Source: Streptomyces hundungensis (lineage in GTDB: Bacteria > Actinomycetota > Actinomycetes > Streptomycetales > Streptomycetaceae). Taken from it: a stretch of DNA of 64,000 nucleotides. Below are positions 9,194 through 17,790 of this stretch, one piece after another. The stretch covers positions 8,329,045 to 8,393,044 of the forward strand of contig NZ_CP032698.1 in the NCBI RefSeq assembly GCF_003627815.1, read 5' to 3'. A program made the position numbers and the translations under genes. Under the pieces are notes generated by a model. It was not told where the DNA came from, did no database searches, and saw only the letters and a program-made list of their open reading frames with translations. Position 1 is the stretch's first letter. Every line of letters starts with the position of its first letter.

Positions 9194-10202
9194 ATGACCG
9201 AAGAAGCCGGGAAGGTTGATGATGGCGAGCAGGCGGTGCTGGAGGCGCTCGGGGCGGTGCTCGCCGCGGTACCGTCGGCCGGAACGGGCTGGACCGATGA
9301 GCTCTGGGACGTCTATGGGGCGTACGAGGCAGGTCGGTTGGGGCAGGGGCAGCCGCCGCAACTCACGGCCGAACAGTCTGCCCGATTCGCTTCTCAGCGG
9401 CATCGCCAACAACTTTCCGACCAGGCACATGGACTGGTGCGCAGGCTCCGGGAGCGGGCGGAGCAGGCGCGGCTCCTGTCGCCTGCCACGGTGGCCGAGC
9501 TCGCCGTGCACCTCGTACATGCCCAACTGGCCGCACATGAGGCGGTCAACCTGCTGGCCGCTCTGGGAGCCCCGCACGGCGAGAGGGCGCTACTCGCCCT
9601 CGCCCGGGACACGGGGATCCCTGAGGGGGACAGGCTCTGGGTCCGCGAGCGGCTGTTCGTGTCGCGCCGGGACGGATACCGTGCCCGAGGCCGACTGGCA
9701 GTGGATGGCGAGGAGCCGCTGCTTCCGGCCGCCGTCCGCGAACTTCCCACCGGTATCGGGGGAACCCTGGCCCTTCCGGTCGATCCCGTCAGCGCCCGGG
9801 CGGCGCTCGACGCGTTGCTGCCGCCTGCCCCGCTCTCCTTGCCGGAGCCGCCGCCGGAGTGGACGGCCGGCTGGGACGGGCTCGACGAGCATGATGAGTA
9901 CCGTCCGGAATGGCTCGAAGTCCGTTTGCTCGTACGTGAGTTGATGCCCACGGCGCAGAAGGTCAGCCGGGAGCGGATGGCCGAGGCGGAGCGGGAGTGT
10001 GTGCTGCTCGGGCTCGGCGGTGGTGAGGGGGAGTTTGCGCCACTCTGGACCACCCGGATCGCCGCATGGCTGGCAAGCGAGGTCTTCGACGCCCTGAGCC
10101 GTGACCCCCACCCGGCCCGCCTGGCGCCCTGGGCGATGGACCTCGCTGGGCAGTACGTGTGGCGTGGCATGGCCGTCGAGGAAGCACGTGCCTTCCTGCG
10201 GC
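9194..10202 (+). pseudogene. Hypothetical gene, 5' part, interrupted by IS21-family element
   Basis: A helical, acidic protein beginning MTEEAGKVDDGEQAVLEALG, with a long Ala/Leu/Glu-rich middle (VAELAVHLVHAQLAAHEAVN) and no family I recognise. The frame runs through VEEARAFLR into the end of the IS21 element, where it picks up eleven foreign codons before a stop at 10240. Removing the element and one CTGCGGC copy joins it to 13421-13476 and gives an intact protein of 354 residues ending GHLPD. It is divergent from the membrane gene at 9063. The start ATG at 9194 has a ggaaggc site upstream. Confidence 0.8.
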
Positions 10203-10396
10203 TGGCTTTGTTCACGTTCAGCAGCAGCGTTTGTCGATGAGTTCCAGCAGCGGTTGGTCAGCATCTGGGTCGCGGATGTTCACGAGAAGTAGCGGCAGTG
10301 CGGTGTCGATGAGGCGATCATCGTGAGGGAGCACTGCTGCAGTTCACGTGGAGTCTCAACCGCTCGCATCCTGGACGAAGATGCGATGATCTGTTC

Positions 10397-10846
10397 GTGG
10401 TGACAGATGTCGAGTGGGCTCGGATTCGGAAGGGCCTGCGCTTCGGGCAGGTCTTCGAGGGCACTGTGGTGAAGGTTCCCAGACCCGGTGCGATCGGGAT
10501 CTTCGTAGACATCGGCCTGAGTGTCGGAGGCTTTGTCGACGTTCTGCTGCTGCCGAGCGAGGGCGAAGACTGGCCAGCGGAGGGCACTGTTGCCGATTTC
10601 GAGATCTGGTGGGCAGACAGCCGCCAGCAGATCCGGCTGAAGCCGTACGACTCTCGATATCTGCGGACCGACTTCACAGACTTCGTCGAACGCTTCCGTC
10701 CCAGTTGGCCTGCCGACGTCGGCCAGCCCGTTCATGACTCGGGGCCTGTCACTCCCGAAGAGTTGCGGGCCCTGCTTCGCTCCGATGGGTCGTCGGCCAG
10801 CTCCCCTGAGACCGGAGAAGTGGCCGACGCTCCCAGCGGAACCTAG
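10397..10846 (+). CDS. S1 RNA-binding domain protein, passenger in IS21-family element
   Basis: A 149-residue protein with one S1-like OB fold at about residues 12-65: GLRFGQVFEGTVVKV followed by IGIFVDIGLSVGGFVDVLLLP and a short strand-rich end (QIRLKPYDSRYL). S1 domains bind single-stranded RNA. The C-terminal third is acidic and disordered-looking. It starts at a GTG (10397, or 10400) and its stop overlaps the istB stop convergently. It lies wholly inside the element, so it moved with it. Its role is unknown; similar one-domain proteins are common in streptomycetes as ordinary genes. Confidence 0.82.
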   Translation: MVTDVEWARIRKGLRFGQVFEGTVVKVPRPGAIGIFVDIGLSVGGFVDVLLLPSEGEDWPAEGTVADFEIWWADSRQQIRLKPYDSRYLRTDFTDFVERFRPSWPADVGQPVHDSGPVTPEELRALLRSDGSSASSPETGEVADAPSGT

Positions 10847-11634
10847 CTGGCCGCGGCTTCGGCGCGGGCTCGGGTGCTGGCGAGGCGGTAGGAGTCGGTG
10901 CCGGTCTCGATGATGGTGCCGTTGAAGGTGAGGCGGTCGACGATGGCCGCGCAGAGGCGAGGGTCGGTGAACGTCTTGGTCCAGCCGCCGAAGGACTCGT
11001 TTGAGGCGATGGCCACGCTGTTCCTTTCCTCCCGCTCGGTCAGAACCTGGAACAGGAGCTCGGCGCCGCGGCGGTCGAGTTCCATGTAGCCGAGTTCGTC
11101 GATGCAGAGAAGGTCGACGCGGCCGTAGCGGGCGATCGTCTTGGAGAGCTGCTTCTCGTCGGCGGCCTCGACGAGTTCGTTGACCAGCTTCGTCGCCAGG
11201 ACGTACTTGACCCGGTAGCCGGCCATCGCCGCCTCGGTTCCCAGCGCGATGAGCATGTGGGACTTGCCTGTTCCGGAGTCGCCGATCAGGCAGAGCGGCT
11301 GGCTCTTCTTGATCCATTCGCAGCTGGCGAGGGTGTGGATGGTGGCCGCGTCGATGTTGGGGTTCGCGTCGAAGTCGAAGGTCCGTAGGGACTTGTCCCG
11401 GGGGAATCCGGCTGCTTTGATTCGGCGCTCGGAACGGCGTCGGGCCCGGTCGTCGCACTCGGCCATCAGCAGCTCGGCGAGGAAGCCGCGGTAGGTCATC
11501 TGGTCCTTCATAGCCCGGTCGGCGATGTCGGCGAACTCGTTCCTGATCGACGGCAGCCGCAACAGGCGGCATGCGGTGTCGATGGCCGTGTTGGCGGCCT
11601 GCTCGGTCAGTCCTCGCTGGCGGGGCAGGGTCAC
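10843..11634 (-). CDS. istB: IS21 helper ATPase IstB
   Basis: A 263-residue AAA+ ATPase that forms the target-loading helper complex for IstA. Walker A is GDSGTGKS (118-125), Walker B is VDLLCIDELGYM, and the N-terminal helical domain is complete. The GTG start overlaps the istA stop as GTGA at 11631-11634, the coupled arrangement usual for IS21. Length and motifs match working family members. It ends against the passenger S1 gene rather than near the element end, which is unusual. Confidence 0.95.
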   Translation of the reverse strand: MTLPRQRGLTEQAANTAIDTACRLLRLPSIRNEFADIADRAMKDQMTYRGFLAELLMAECDDRARRRSERRIKAAGFPRDKSLRTFDFDANPNIDAATIHTLASCEWIKKSQPLCLIGDSGTGKSHMLIALGTEAAMAGYRVKYVLATKLVNELVEAADEKQLSKTIARYGRVDLLCIDELGYMELDRRGAELLFQVLTEREERNSVAIASNESFGGWTKTFTDPRLCAAIVDRLTFNGTIIETGTDSYRLASTRARAEAAAS

Positions 11635-13268
11635 TGTGCTTCTCCCTCGCGGTGTTCACCGCCGCTGGCGCGACGGCGTCGGAGCAGTTGGTCGTAGTGG
11701 GTCACCGAGGGCAGCGGCCTGGTGTCCGGGGGAAGATGGGCGAGCCGCCATTCGTGCAGAAACGTCACGGTCGCCCTCGCGGCACCGGCCGACGAGGGTT
11801 TCCCGGTGGGTTCGGCTTCGGCCTGGGCGATCTTGCGGGCTTCGAGGGCGACCGCGTCCGCGGTCAGTGCCCCGGCCCGTAGAGCCATCGCGAGGCCGGC
11901 GACCAGGTGCTCGTGCGAGACGTGGCGGGCCAGCAGCAGAACCTCGATCAAGGCCCTGGTGCCGGCGGTGTCTCCGTGGGCCTTGACCGCCGCGGCCCAC
12001 CAGGCGTCATGGACCGGGGTGAACTTGCCCGCAGAGCGGGCTTGTTCGAGTGCGGTCGCGCCGGGGAAGGCACCCGGCTTGCGGATCAGAGCTTCGAGGT
12101 AGTGGTCCAGATCCAGGCGGCAGCCACCCTTCGCGATCAGCCGCTCATGCCGGGCCACTTCCACATTCCGATCGAAAACCACCAGGTGAGAGGCATGCAG
12201 TACGACCCGGACCCGTTTGCCGATCAGCCGGACCGGGACCGAGTAACGGTTCGTGCGGACCGCGATCTGGCTGTAGCGGTCGACTCGCGGAGTGAAGAGC
12301 CGGCCCGTCTCGAAGGGCTCTTCCGGCAGCGGCATCAGCAGCGGCCGCTCGACCTGGAAGTACTCGTCGATCGTCCGCGGCCGCGAACCGATCCGACGCC
12401 GCCCATCGTGAAGATCCCACTGGTCAACGAGTTCGTTCAGCTCGGCCAGCGAGTTGACCTCGGGCACCGGGGTGAAGTGGTTGCGACGGAAGTAGCCGAT
12501 CTGTCCCTCCACTCCGCCCTTCTCGTGTGCGCCCTCGATGCCCGGTCGGCAGTAGAAGCTCTCGATCCCGAAGTGCGACCTGAACGCAATCCACCGGTCG
12601 GCCTCCACCCGGGCCCGGCTCAGGCCCAGCACCCGGGCAACAGCGGCTTTGAGGTTGTCGTAACGGACCTTGCTCCGCGGGACCCCGCCCAGCGTCCGTA
12701 GCGCGTGGACGTGCCCTTCGAAGAAGGCTTCCTGCCCGCAAGATGCGAAGACGCGGTGGACGGCCTTGCCCGAGTAGGAAAGACGGAAGGAGAACAAGTA
12801 GCAGGTCACAAGCTCGCCAGCGAGCCGGATGGTCACGTCGCCGAAGTCGACCTCGGCCTCCATGCCGGGCTGGTGGGTCTGCGGCACGAACGCCTCGACC
12901 GGCGCCTTCCCCGACTCCACAAGGATCTGCGGTTTCCGGTCACTCACGTAGCGCCGGACCATCTGGTAAGAGACGTCCGCGGCGTGCTCCTCGACCAGGC
13001 GGTGGAAGATCCGCGTGATCGTGTGCCGCTGCTTGCGCGGCGCATCCAGATCTGCCAGCAGCATCCCGTCGATCAGCGACTTGTACGGGTCCAACGCGGT
13101 CGGTCGCGGCGGCAGCTGCTTCCTCGGCTCCGGCCAGACCGAGTCCACGGCCTTGCGGACCGTCCGCCACGACACGTTGTACTTGCGCTCGATCTCCCGG
13201 ATCTTCATGCCGCCGCGGTGGTCCCGACGGATCGCCGCGTACAGCTCTACCTTCGACATCTGCGGCAT
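11631..13268 (-). CDS. istA: IS21 transposase IstA
   Basis: A 545-residue transposase. It has an N-terminal helix-turn-helix (KIREIERKYNVSWRTVRKAV), then an RNase H-like core with catalytic residues in MEAEVDFGD, KVRYDNLKAAV and GAHEKGGVEGQI (D, D, E), and a C-terminal beta-barrel (NRYSVPVRLIGKRVRVVLHA). Length and motifs are complete. The ATG at 13268 lies about 145 bases inside the element end. A fragment of a close relative is at 2873-2955. Confidence 0.95.
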   Translation of the reverse strand: MPQMSKVELYAAIRRDHRGGMKIREIERKYNVSWRTVRKAVDSVWPEPRKQLPPRPTALDPYKSLIDGMLLADLDAPRKQRHTITRIFHRLVEEHAADVSYQMVRRYVSDRKPQILVESGKAPVEAFVPQTHQPGMEAEVDFGDVTIRLAGELVTCYLFSFRLSYSGKAVHRVFASCGQEAFFEGHVHALRTLGGVPRSKVRYDNLKAAVARVLGLSRARVEADRWIAFRSHFGIESFYCRPGIEGAHEKGGVEGQIGYFRRNHFTPVPEVNSLAELNELVDQWDLHDGRRRIGSRPRTIDEYFQVERPLLMPLPEEPFETGRLFTPRVDRYSQIAVRTNRYSVPVRLIGKRVRVVLHASHLVVFDRNVEVARHERLIAKGGCRLDLDHYLEALIRKPGAFPGATALEQARSAGKFTPVHDAWWAAAVKAHGDTAGTRALIEVLLLARHVSHEHLVAGLAMALRAGALTADAVALEARKIAQAEAEPTGKPSSAGAARATVTFLHEWRLAHLPPDTRPLPSVTHYDQLLRRRRASGGEHREGEAQ

Positions 13269-13413
13269 GACCAGGACCTTTCACCGGGAGCATCCCGATG
13301 CTCCCGTGGCAAGCACCCCGGCGACTTCAAAACTCGTGAACATCACCCGACCGTGGATCCGGGCGCCTCCCAAACCCATGAACAATGCGCTTCACAACCC
13401 GTGAACAAAGCCA

Positions 13414-13476
13414 CTGCGGCGGACCGGGGACGAGGTGCCGTACAGCCTGCTGGTGCTCGGGCATCTCCCTGACTGA
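13414..13476 (+). pseudogene. 3' tail of the gene interrupted by the IS21-family element
   Basis: After the second CTGCGGC copy the host frame resumes as RTGDEVPYSLLVLGHLPD and stops at 13474-13476. It continues the gene beginning at 9194. Beyond it, 13477-13637 shows no gene. Confidence 0.78.
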
Positions 13477-13637
13477 CCCGGCTACCCGTCAGTGCCAGCT
13501 GCCGCGCCCGGCCTGTTGTCGCGCTCGACCTCGCGCAGCATCCGCTCGCGGTCCGCCGTCTCGGGGGCCGCCCTGCCACAGATGCTTGGCTCGGACGGGG
13601 CCGACGGCGGACTAGGGCCTGTCCGATAGGTCGAGTC

Positions 13638-14108
13638 CTAGCGCAAGTCCAGCTCGCCGAGTGTTTGGCCTCCGCTGGTCTCACCCGTCAGACGAAATCC
13701 GAGCCCGAGGTAGAAACCTTCGGGGCCGCCCGGGCCCGGATGCCAAGTGGTGGTCAGGCGGGTGCCGCCGCGACTGCGGATTTCAGCAGCAACGGACTCG
13801 ACCGCGAAGCGACCGTACCCTCGACTCTGCTCGCCATCTGCGATGTTGAGCCGCCAGAGACCGGAACGGATATCGGTGCCTGTGTCGTCGCCCCTCCCGT
13901 CGATGTCGAAGAAGGCCATGAGGAAACCGACGGGACGGTTACCGTCAAAGATGAGGCGGGGCCAAGCTATGCCGGGATAGACGTACTCCTCTGCCAGAGA
14001 TTTTACGACCGGCGCGACCAAGTGCTCCTGATCCGGACGAACCCGCAGACCGATCGCTGCGTCGAAGTTGGCTGGGGTGATCTCCCGAAGACAGAGTGTG
14101 GTCGTCAT
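13638..14108 (-). CDS. GNAT-family N-acetyltransferase
   Basis: A 156-residue protein of usual GNAT length. It begins MTTTLCLREITPANFDAAIG. Strand 4 and the acetyl-CoA loop are around FLMAFFDIDGRGDD and GEQSRGYGRFAVESVAAE (Q/R-x-x-G-x-G/A pattern), and the C-terminal strand is FYLGLGFRLTGE. It transfers an acetyl group from acetyl-CoA to an unknown amine; N-terminal VRPDQEHLVAPV resembles spermidine/antibiotic acetyltransferase-like members. It is a single gene with no close partner. Confidence 0.85.
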   Translation of the reverse strand: MTTTLCLREITPANFDAAIGLRVRPDQEHLVAPVVKSLAEEYVYPGIAWPRLIFDGNRPVGFLMAFFDIDGRGDDTGTDIRSGLWRLNIADGEQSRGYGRFAVESVAAEIRSRGGTRLTTTWHPGPGGPEGFYLGLGFRLTGETSGGQTLGELDLR

Positions 14109-14199
14109 GCAGGAACCCTAAGCCGGTCGATCAAGCGGACTTTGCGCGGGTGCATCGTCAGACACGGGAACCCGGCTCGATAGCTCGTATGCCCCGTGC

Positions 14200-14345
14200 T
14201 CAGGCCCGGAGCCAGAGACGTATGGCTGCGGTGGTGACGGATCCCTGGAAGACGTAGGCCCGCTTGTCGAAGCGCATGGCCACTGCCCGGTTGATCTTCA
14301 ACTTCCCGATCAGCCGCTCGACTTCGTTTCTACGTTCCTGGAACT
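14200..14345 (-). pseudogene. C-terminal fragment of an IS5-family transposase
   Basis: Reading leftward, the frame gives ERRNEVERLIGKLKINRAVA, then MRFDKRAYVFQGSVTTAAIR and LWLRA with a stop at 14200-14202. This is the familiar end of a Streptomyces IS5 transposase, carrying the catalytic Glu (NEVERL). Sense is lost to the right at about 14345, so only about 48 codons remain. Confidence 0.75.
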
Positions 14346-14419
14346 CGCCAACAAAGCCACTCCCAACCCTCTTGGGAACTGAGGCATGACGGTCTCCGCC
14401 GCGCTCGTAGACTTATGAC

Positions 14420-14458
14420 GTGGCATTCATGAGCACCCCGCACTGCTGCTTCCTGTGA
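14420..14458 (+). CDS. Leader peptide upstream of rRNA methyltransferase
   Basis: A 9-codon ORF, ATG at 14429, encodes MSTPHCCFL, with an in-frame GTG at 14420 extending it by three codons. A tagact -10-like box at 14408-14413 would start transcription near 14420, so the message may be leaderless. A strong hairpin lies 12 bases past the stop. Short ORFs followed by terminators control several actinobacterial antibiotic-resistance genes by ribosome-mediated attenuation. I infer the same here. Confidence 0.55.
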   Translation: MAFMSTPHCCFL

Positions 14459-14470
14459 TCGGAAGGCGCT

Positions 14471-14498
14471 GAGGGCGACGCCGGACGGCGTCGCCCTC
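14471..14498 (+). terminator. Attenuator hairpin in methyltransferase leader
   Basis: Perfect 12-base stem (gagggcgacgcc / ggcgtcgccctc) with a ggac loop, between the leader peptide stop and the methyltransferase start. It is followed by cttggtgtg rather than a clean U-run, as is common in high-GC actinobacteria. Confidence 0.6.
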
Positions 14499-14614
14499 CT
14501 TGGTGTGCCTGCTGCGCGAACCACGTCCCGATGCTGCCCGTTCCTTTCTGACGCAGTGGCGCTCTGACCGCGCAGGCACGATCCCTTCCCTTCACCCCTT
14601 GCCAGGAGTGCCTC

Positions 14615-15466
14615 GTGCCCGTGTCGCTTCCCCCTGTCCTCGACCTGTTCCTCGACCTGCTGCGTTGCCCGGCGTGCCGTACGCGCCGCCTGCACCCTGG
14701 CCACGGTGCACTGCGTTGCCCTGTGGGCCATACCTTCGACATCGCCCGGCACGGCTATGCCAGCCTGCTGACGGGCACCCGCGCCACCAGCGGCGACGAT
14801 GCGGCCATGGTTCAAGCCCGAGACCGTTTTCTGTCCACCGGCGCCTACGCGCCCATCCGCGAAGTCGGGGCCCGCCTGGCGGTTGATGCCGTGTCCGAGC
14901 TGGGCACGGTGGTGGATGTCGGGTGCGGCACGGGCTACTACTTGGCTGGCGTACTCAACCAGATGCCTGGCGCCCGTGGTCTGGGGATGGACACATCGGC
15001 GCGCGCGCTGCGCTTGGCGGCCCGTGCCCACGACCGAGCCGCTGCGGTGGCCTGGGACGTCTTCCGTCCCTTTCCACTGGCCGGCGGGGCGGCCGATGTC
15101 GTGCTGAACGTGTTCGCCCCACGCAACCCGGCCGAGTTCCACCGCGTACTGCGCCCCACCGGCCGGCTGATCGTCGTCCGACCCACCGGGGGGCACCTGG
15201 CCGAGCTGCGTGGCCGGATGCCTGCAATGATCATGATCGATCCGGCCAAGGAACACCGTCTGCACCGAGCGCTCGACCCCTTCTTCGACGCCGTCGTCAC
15301 CGAGCAGGTGGAGTACTCCGTTCCCTTGACCAAGCTGGGTGCCCTGGACCTGGTTGAGATGACGCCGAGTGCACGCCACGTGAGCCGCGCAGACCTTAAC
15401 AACGGCGGCGTCCTGCCCGATCAGGTCACTGTCTCTGTGCTGGTCACCGCCTACCGGCCTCGGTGA
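14615..15466 (+). CDS. 23S rRNA guanine-N1 methyltransferase, RlmA(II)/TlrB type
   Basis: A 283-residue SAM-dependent methyltransferase of the RlmA family, whose members methylate G745 or G748 in hairpin 35 of 23S rRNA. The G748 enzymes (TlrB, MyrA) contribute to macrolide resistance. An N-terminal zinc site is visible at Cys18, Cys21, Cys35 and His39, followed by DIARHGYASLL. SAM motif I is DVGCGTG (101-107), and VVLNVFAPRNPAEFHRVLRP fits the family core. The GTG at 14615 has a ccaggag site. The leader peptide and hairpin upstream suggest induction by ribosome-stalling antibiotics. The exact target base cannot be decided from sequence. Confidence 0.85.
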   Translation: MPVSLPPVLDLFLDLLRCPACRTRRLHPGHGALRCPVGHTFDIARHGYASLLTGTRATSGDDAAMVQARDRFLSTGAYAPIREVGARLAVDAVSELGTVVDVGCGTGYYLAGVLNQMPGARGLGMDTSARALRLAARAHDRAAAVAWDVFRPFPLAGGAADVVLNVFAPRNPAEFHRVLRPTGRLIVVRPTGGHLAELRGRMPAMIMIDPAKEHRLHRALDPFFDAVVTEQVEYSVPLTKLGALDLVEMTPSARHVSRADLNNGGVLPDQVTVSVLVTAYRPR

Positions 15467-15480
15467 CCACGAGCGGGCGC

Positions 15481-16235
15481 ATGCCTCTGCTGACTGACGA
15501 GCAATAGGCGCGCCTAGTGCCCTGCCTTCCCCGCAGCGCGGGGAAGGCAGGGCGTCCGACCACCGCCGCATCGTCGAAGGGATCATTTATCGGTACCGCA
15601 CCGGAATCCCCTGGAGAGATCTGCCCCGCGAAGCATTCGGTCCCCGGCAGACGGTATGGAAGCGCCACCGAGGGTGCGCGGCCGACGGCACCTGGGACAC
15701 AGTTCCGGCCCAAGTGACCGCCCAGACGGACTCGATCAAAGGGATCGACTGGACAGTCTCGGTCGACTCGACCATCAACCGAGCCCACCAGCACGCCACG
15801 AATACGACCCGGCCGGAGAAGGACATCAGCGCTGTCACCTGCCAAAGCAAGAACCAAACTCCGCCTACCGCTGGCCAGGTCCACGACGTACAGGTCCTCC
15901 CTCTCTTGCTGGGCGACATCCGAGTCCCACGACTTGGCCGTGACAGGCCGCGCACCACACCGGACGCACTGCTCGCAGACAAGGAGTATTCCTCCAAACG
16001 GGTCCACGACGACCTCGCGGTCCGTGGCATCCGCACGGTGATTCCCGAGCGTGCCGATCAACAGGCCAACCGCAAGAGGAAAGGCCGCGGCGGCGGACGG
16101 CCCCGGACTCTGGACACCGAGACCTACAAGCGCAGGAACGTCGTGGAACGATCATTCAGCCTGCTCAAGCAGTGGCGAGGCCTGGCCACCTGTTACGACA
16201 AACTCGCGGTCGTCTACCGCTCCGCAGCGCTGCTG
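15481..16235 (+). pseudogene. Degenerate IS5-family transposase
   Basis: Begins MPLLTDEQ, then an in-frame stop at about 15505 and a shift into GIIYRYRTGIPWRDLPREAF and WTVSVDSTINRAHQHATNTT. Catalytic-type motifs VDST, LLADKEYSS and NVVERSFSLL are visible. Some codons usual for this group are missing after NTTRPE, and sense fades past VYRSAALL. A nonsense codon, at least one frameshift and a small deletion make it inactive. Element ends were not found. Confidence 0.82.
15519..15553. terminator. Strong hairpin downstream of methyltransferase
   Basis: A perfect 16-base stem (15519-15534 with 15538-15553, gccctgccttccccgc and its complement) closed by a 3-base loop, 53 bases after the methyltransferase stop. 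It has no U-run. It lies in the damaged front of the IS5 pseudogene and could serve as a terminator. Confidence 0.45.
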
Positions 16236-16504
16236 CCCGACAAACCGAAGACCGACCGGGCCGGCGCCCGCGCTGAACGTGACTCCTGCCAGGACTCGTT
16301 CCGGTACCTGCGTATTTCCCGCCTGTCCGCGGAGTGCCCGCCCTGGGTCCTGGGCCGGGAACTGGGCTGGTCACTGCGCTCCCCGCTCACCGTCACGATG
16401 CGGCCTCTGGAATGTATTCGGGCTCCTCTTCACATGCGCCGGAGAAGAACGCCTTCGTCTCTTGCGGGGGGAAGACCGGGGCCAGCCGGCCGTTCAGGGA
16501 ACCG

Positions 16505-16548
16505 CGCGTTGCGAACAGTCATCCCTCGCGTTGCGAACAGTCATCCCT
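16505..16548. repeat. 22-bp tandem duplication
   Basis: Two identical adjacent copies of cgcgttgcgaacagtcatcc plus ct (16505-16526 and 16527-16548). It falls in the DUF397-like remnant and looks like a slippage duplication. Confidence 0.8.
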
Positions 16549-16611
16549 CCGCCCGCAAGGGCGGCAACCTCCACGCAAGCGCCGCTGCCGTTGCTGTGTT
16601 CGGTGGCTGCC
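16505..16611 (-). pseudogene. DUF397-like fragment
   Basis: Reading leftward, NGSGACVEVAALAGGGMTVR matches the DUF397 core pattern (NGGxCVEVA...VRDSK). The 22-base duplication then disrupts it. The stretch 16236-16504 to its left shows no gene I can support. Confidence 0.4.
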
Positions 16612-17205
16612 TCACGTGCCTCGCCCAGGCCCGGAACGCCTTTCGCGGCCTGGCCTGAAACCGTGACCTCGGTTTGACTGAACGGGGTCGGGCGGCACGT
16701 GACAGCTTCGCCGTCTGCTAGGGCTTGCGGTATCACATGCCGATCCTGGCAGCCGCGCGCGTTGTTGCCGCGTCTGAGGACGCCTTGCGCCGGCTTCGTG
16801 ACGCACGCGATCTCGCGGCCCGCGGGAACGCCCGCCGGGGATGAGGCGTACTCCCGCGGGCGCGACGCGTACGAGGGCGCGCTTGTTGTCTGCGTTACGT
16901 ACTGCGCCTCGACCTCGGTGCCGGCCGGGGATGTCCCTGAGGGCCGGTCACGCCGGCTGTCCTTTGATCCGGGGTCTGTCAGCCGGCGCCTGCGTGGGCG
17001 CGGTCGGCAACCAGGACGGCGCGGGGTGTGTGCAGGTCTACCGGGTCCTCTCCGCGGGGTCGGGGCGGTGCTGTGGGCCGTCAGTGGTCCACGCTGCCCT
17101 GGGGGGTGGCTTCCGCATCGGCTTTTGGTCCTGTTCGGGCGACGGGTCCGCTGGTGGGAGCGCGTGTCGCGTACGGTGTGCGGCGTGCGGCGTGATGGGG
17201 GTCGG
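16612..17205. other. Gap, no gene supported
   Basis: Open frames on both strands here have no motif and conflicting codon bias. Probably decayed sequence downstream of the CGNR gene. Confidence 0.4.
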
Positions 17206-17685
17206 TCAGCGGGTGCGCTCGTAGTGGCGACGTGCTTTTTCGCGGTTGCCGCAGGCGGCCATCGAGCACCAGCGGGCGCGGTTGGCGCGGCTGCGGTCGA
17301 GCAGGAACAACTGGCACGCATCGTTGGCGCAGGGGCGTAGCCGGCCGGGCAGTTGCTTTTCGGTGGCGGCCCAGGCGAGGACCACCTCTACGGCCAGCCT
17401 GGCGTGCGGGGGAGTGGTGAGTGTCCACTGAAGGCCGCCGGAGGTGACCTCCGGGGTCTGGTGGACCCCTTCGAGCAGCGGGTTCAGCGCGGTGGGCGAG
17501 CTCTCTCCGCGCACTGTGTCCCGGAGGATGTCCCGCGTCTGGCGCAGCAACGCCAGTTCCGCGAGGCTGCCTTCGCCGCCGTGTTCCCGCGCCCAGCGCC
17601 TGCCTCCGGCCGGGTCTGCCAGCGCGTCCTGTTCCTCGCCGTTGACCAGGGGCCTGCTGTTGAGCAGGTCCAGCAGCGTGTCCAT
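17206..17685 (-). CDS. CGNR zinc-finger regulator (ABATE domain)
   Basis: A 159-residue protein with an N-terminal ABATE-type domain (LLDLLNSRPLVNGEEQDALA) and a C-terminal CGNR zinc finger. Metal ligands are Cys in RPCANDACQLFLLD and in ARWCSMAACGNREKARRHYE, where CGNR is the signature. CGNR proteins are thought to be transcriptional regulators of stress or detoxification genes. It is divergent from the hydrolase gene with repeated operators between, so it probably controls that gene. Confidence 0.88.
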   Translation of the reverse strand: MDTLLDLLNSRPLVNGEEQDALADPAGGRRWAREHGGEGSLAELALLRQTRDILRDTVRGESSPTALNPLLEGVHQTPEVTSGGLQWTLTTPPHARLAVEVVLAWAATEKQLPGRLRPCANDACQLFLLDRSRANRARWCSMAACGNREKARRHYERTR

Positions 17686-17703
17686 CGGTTAACCGCTCCC
17701 ATC

Positions 17704-17776
17704 TAACCTGATTGAGTCACTTGACAGGTTAGCGGCCCAGTGCTTGCATGGCGAGCGCCTAACCTGATCAAATCAC
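17704..17776. promoter_or_regulatory. Repeated operator sites between CGNR gene and hydrolase
   Basis: taacctgattgagtcac (17704-17720) recurs as taacctgatcaaatcac (17760-17776), 56 bases apart. The first copy also pairs with caggtta (17725-17731) as an inverted repeat, and the second with ggttag near the hydrolase start (17784-17789). A ttgaca box sits at 17721-17726. These are good candidate binding sites for the CGNR protein. Confidence 0.6.
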
Positions 17777-17790
17777 CAAAGGGGTTAGAT

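Larger units (their letters stand above)
10203..13413 (-). mobile_element. IS21-family element, 3.2 kb, with passenger gene
   Basis: Both ends begin tggctttgttcacg reading inward, and both repeat gatgttcacgag about 70 bases inside, the multiple subterminal repeats typical of IS21. A perfect 7-base target duplication CTGCGGC flanks it (10196-10202 and 13414-13420), and excision restores the host frame. It contains istA and istB on the minus strand, plus 640 bases beyond istB that hold an oppositely oriented S1-domain gene. Ordinary IS21 elements are about 2-2.5 kb with no cargo. Confidence 0.9.

Noticed and set aside
10203-10292. Apparent frameshift joining the gene at 9194 to the frame SAAAFVDEFQQRLVSIWVAD ending near 10292
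   Set aside because: That stretch lies inside the end of the IS21 element. The real 3' end of the gene is at 13421-13476, shown by the 7-base target duplication.
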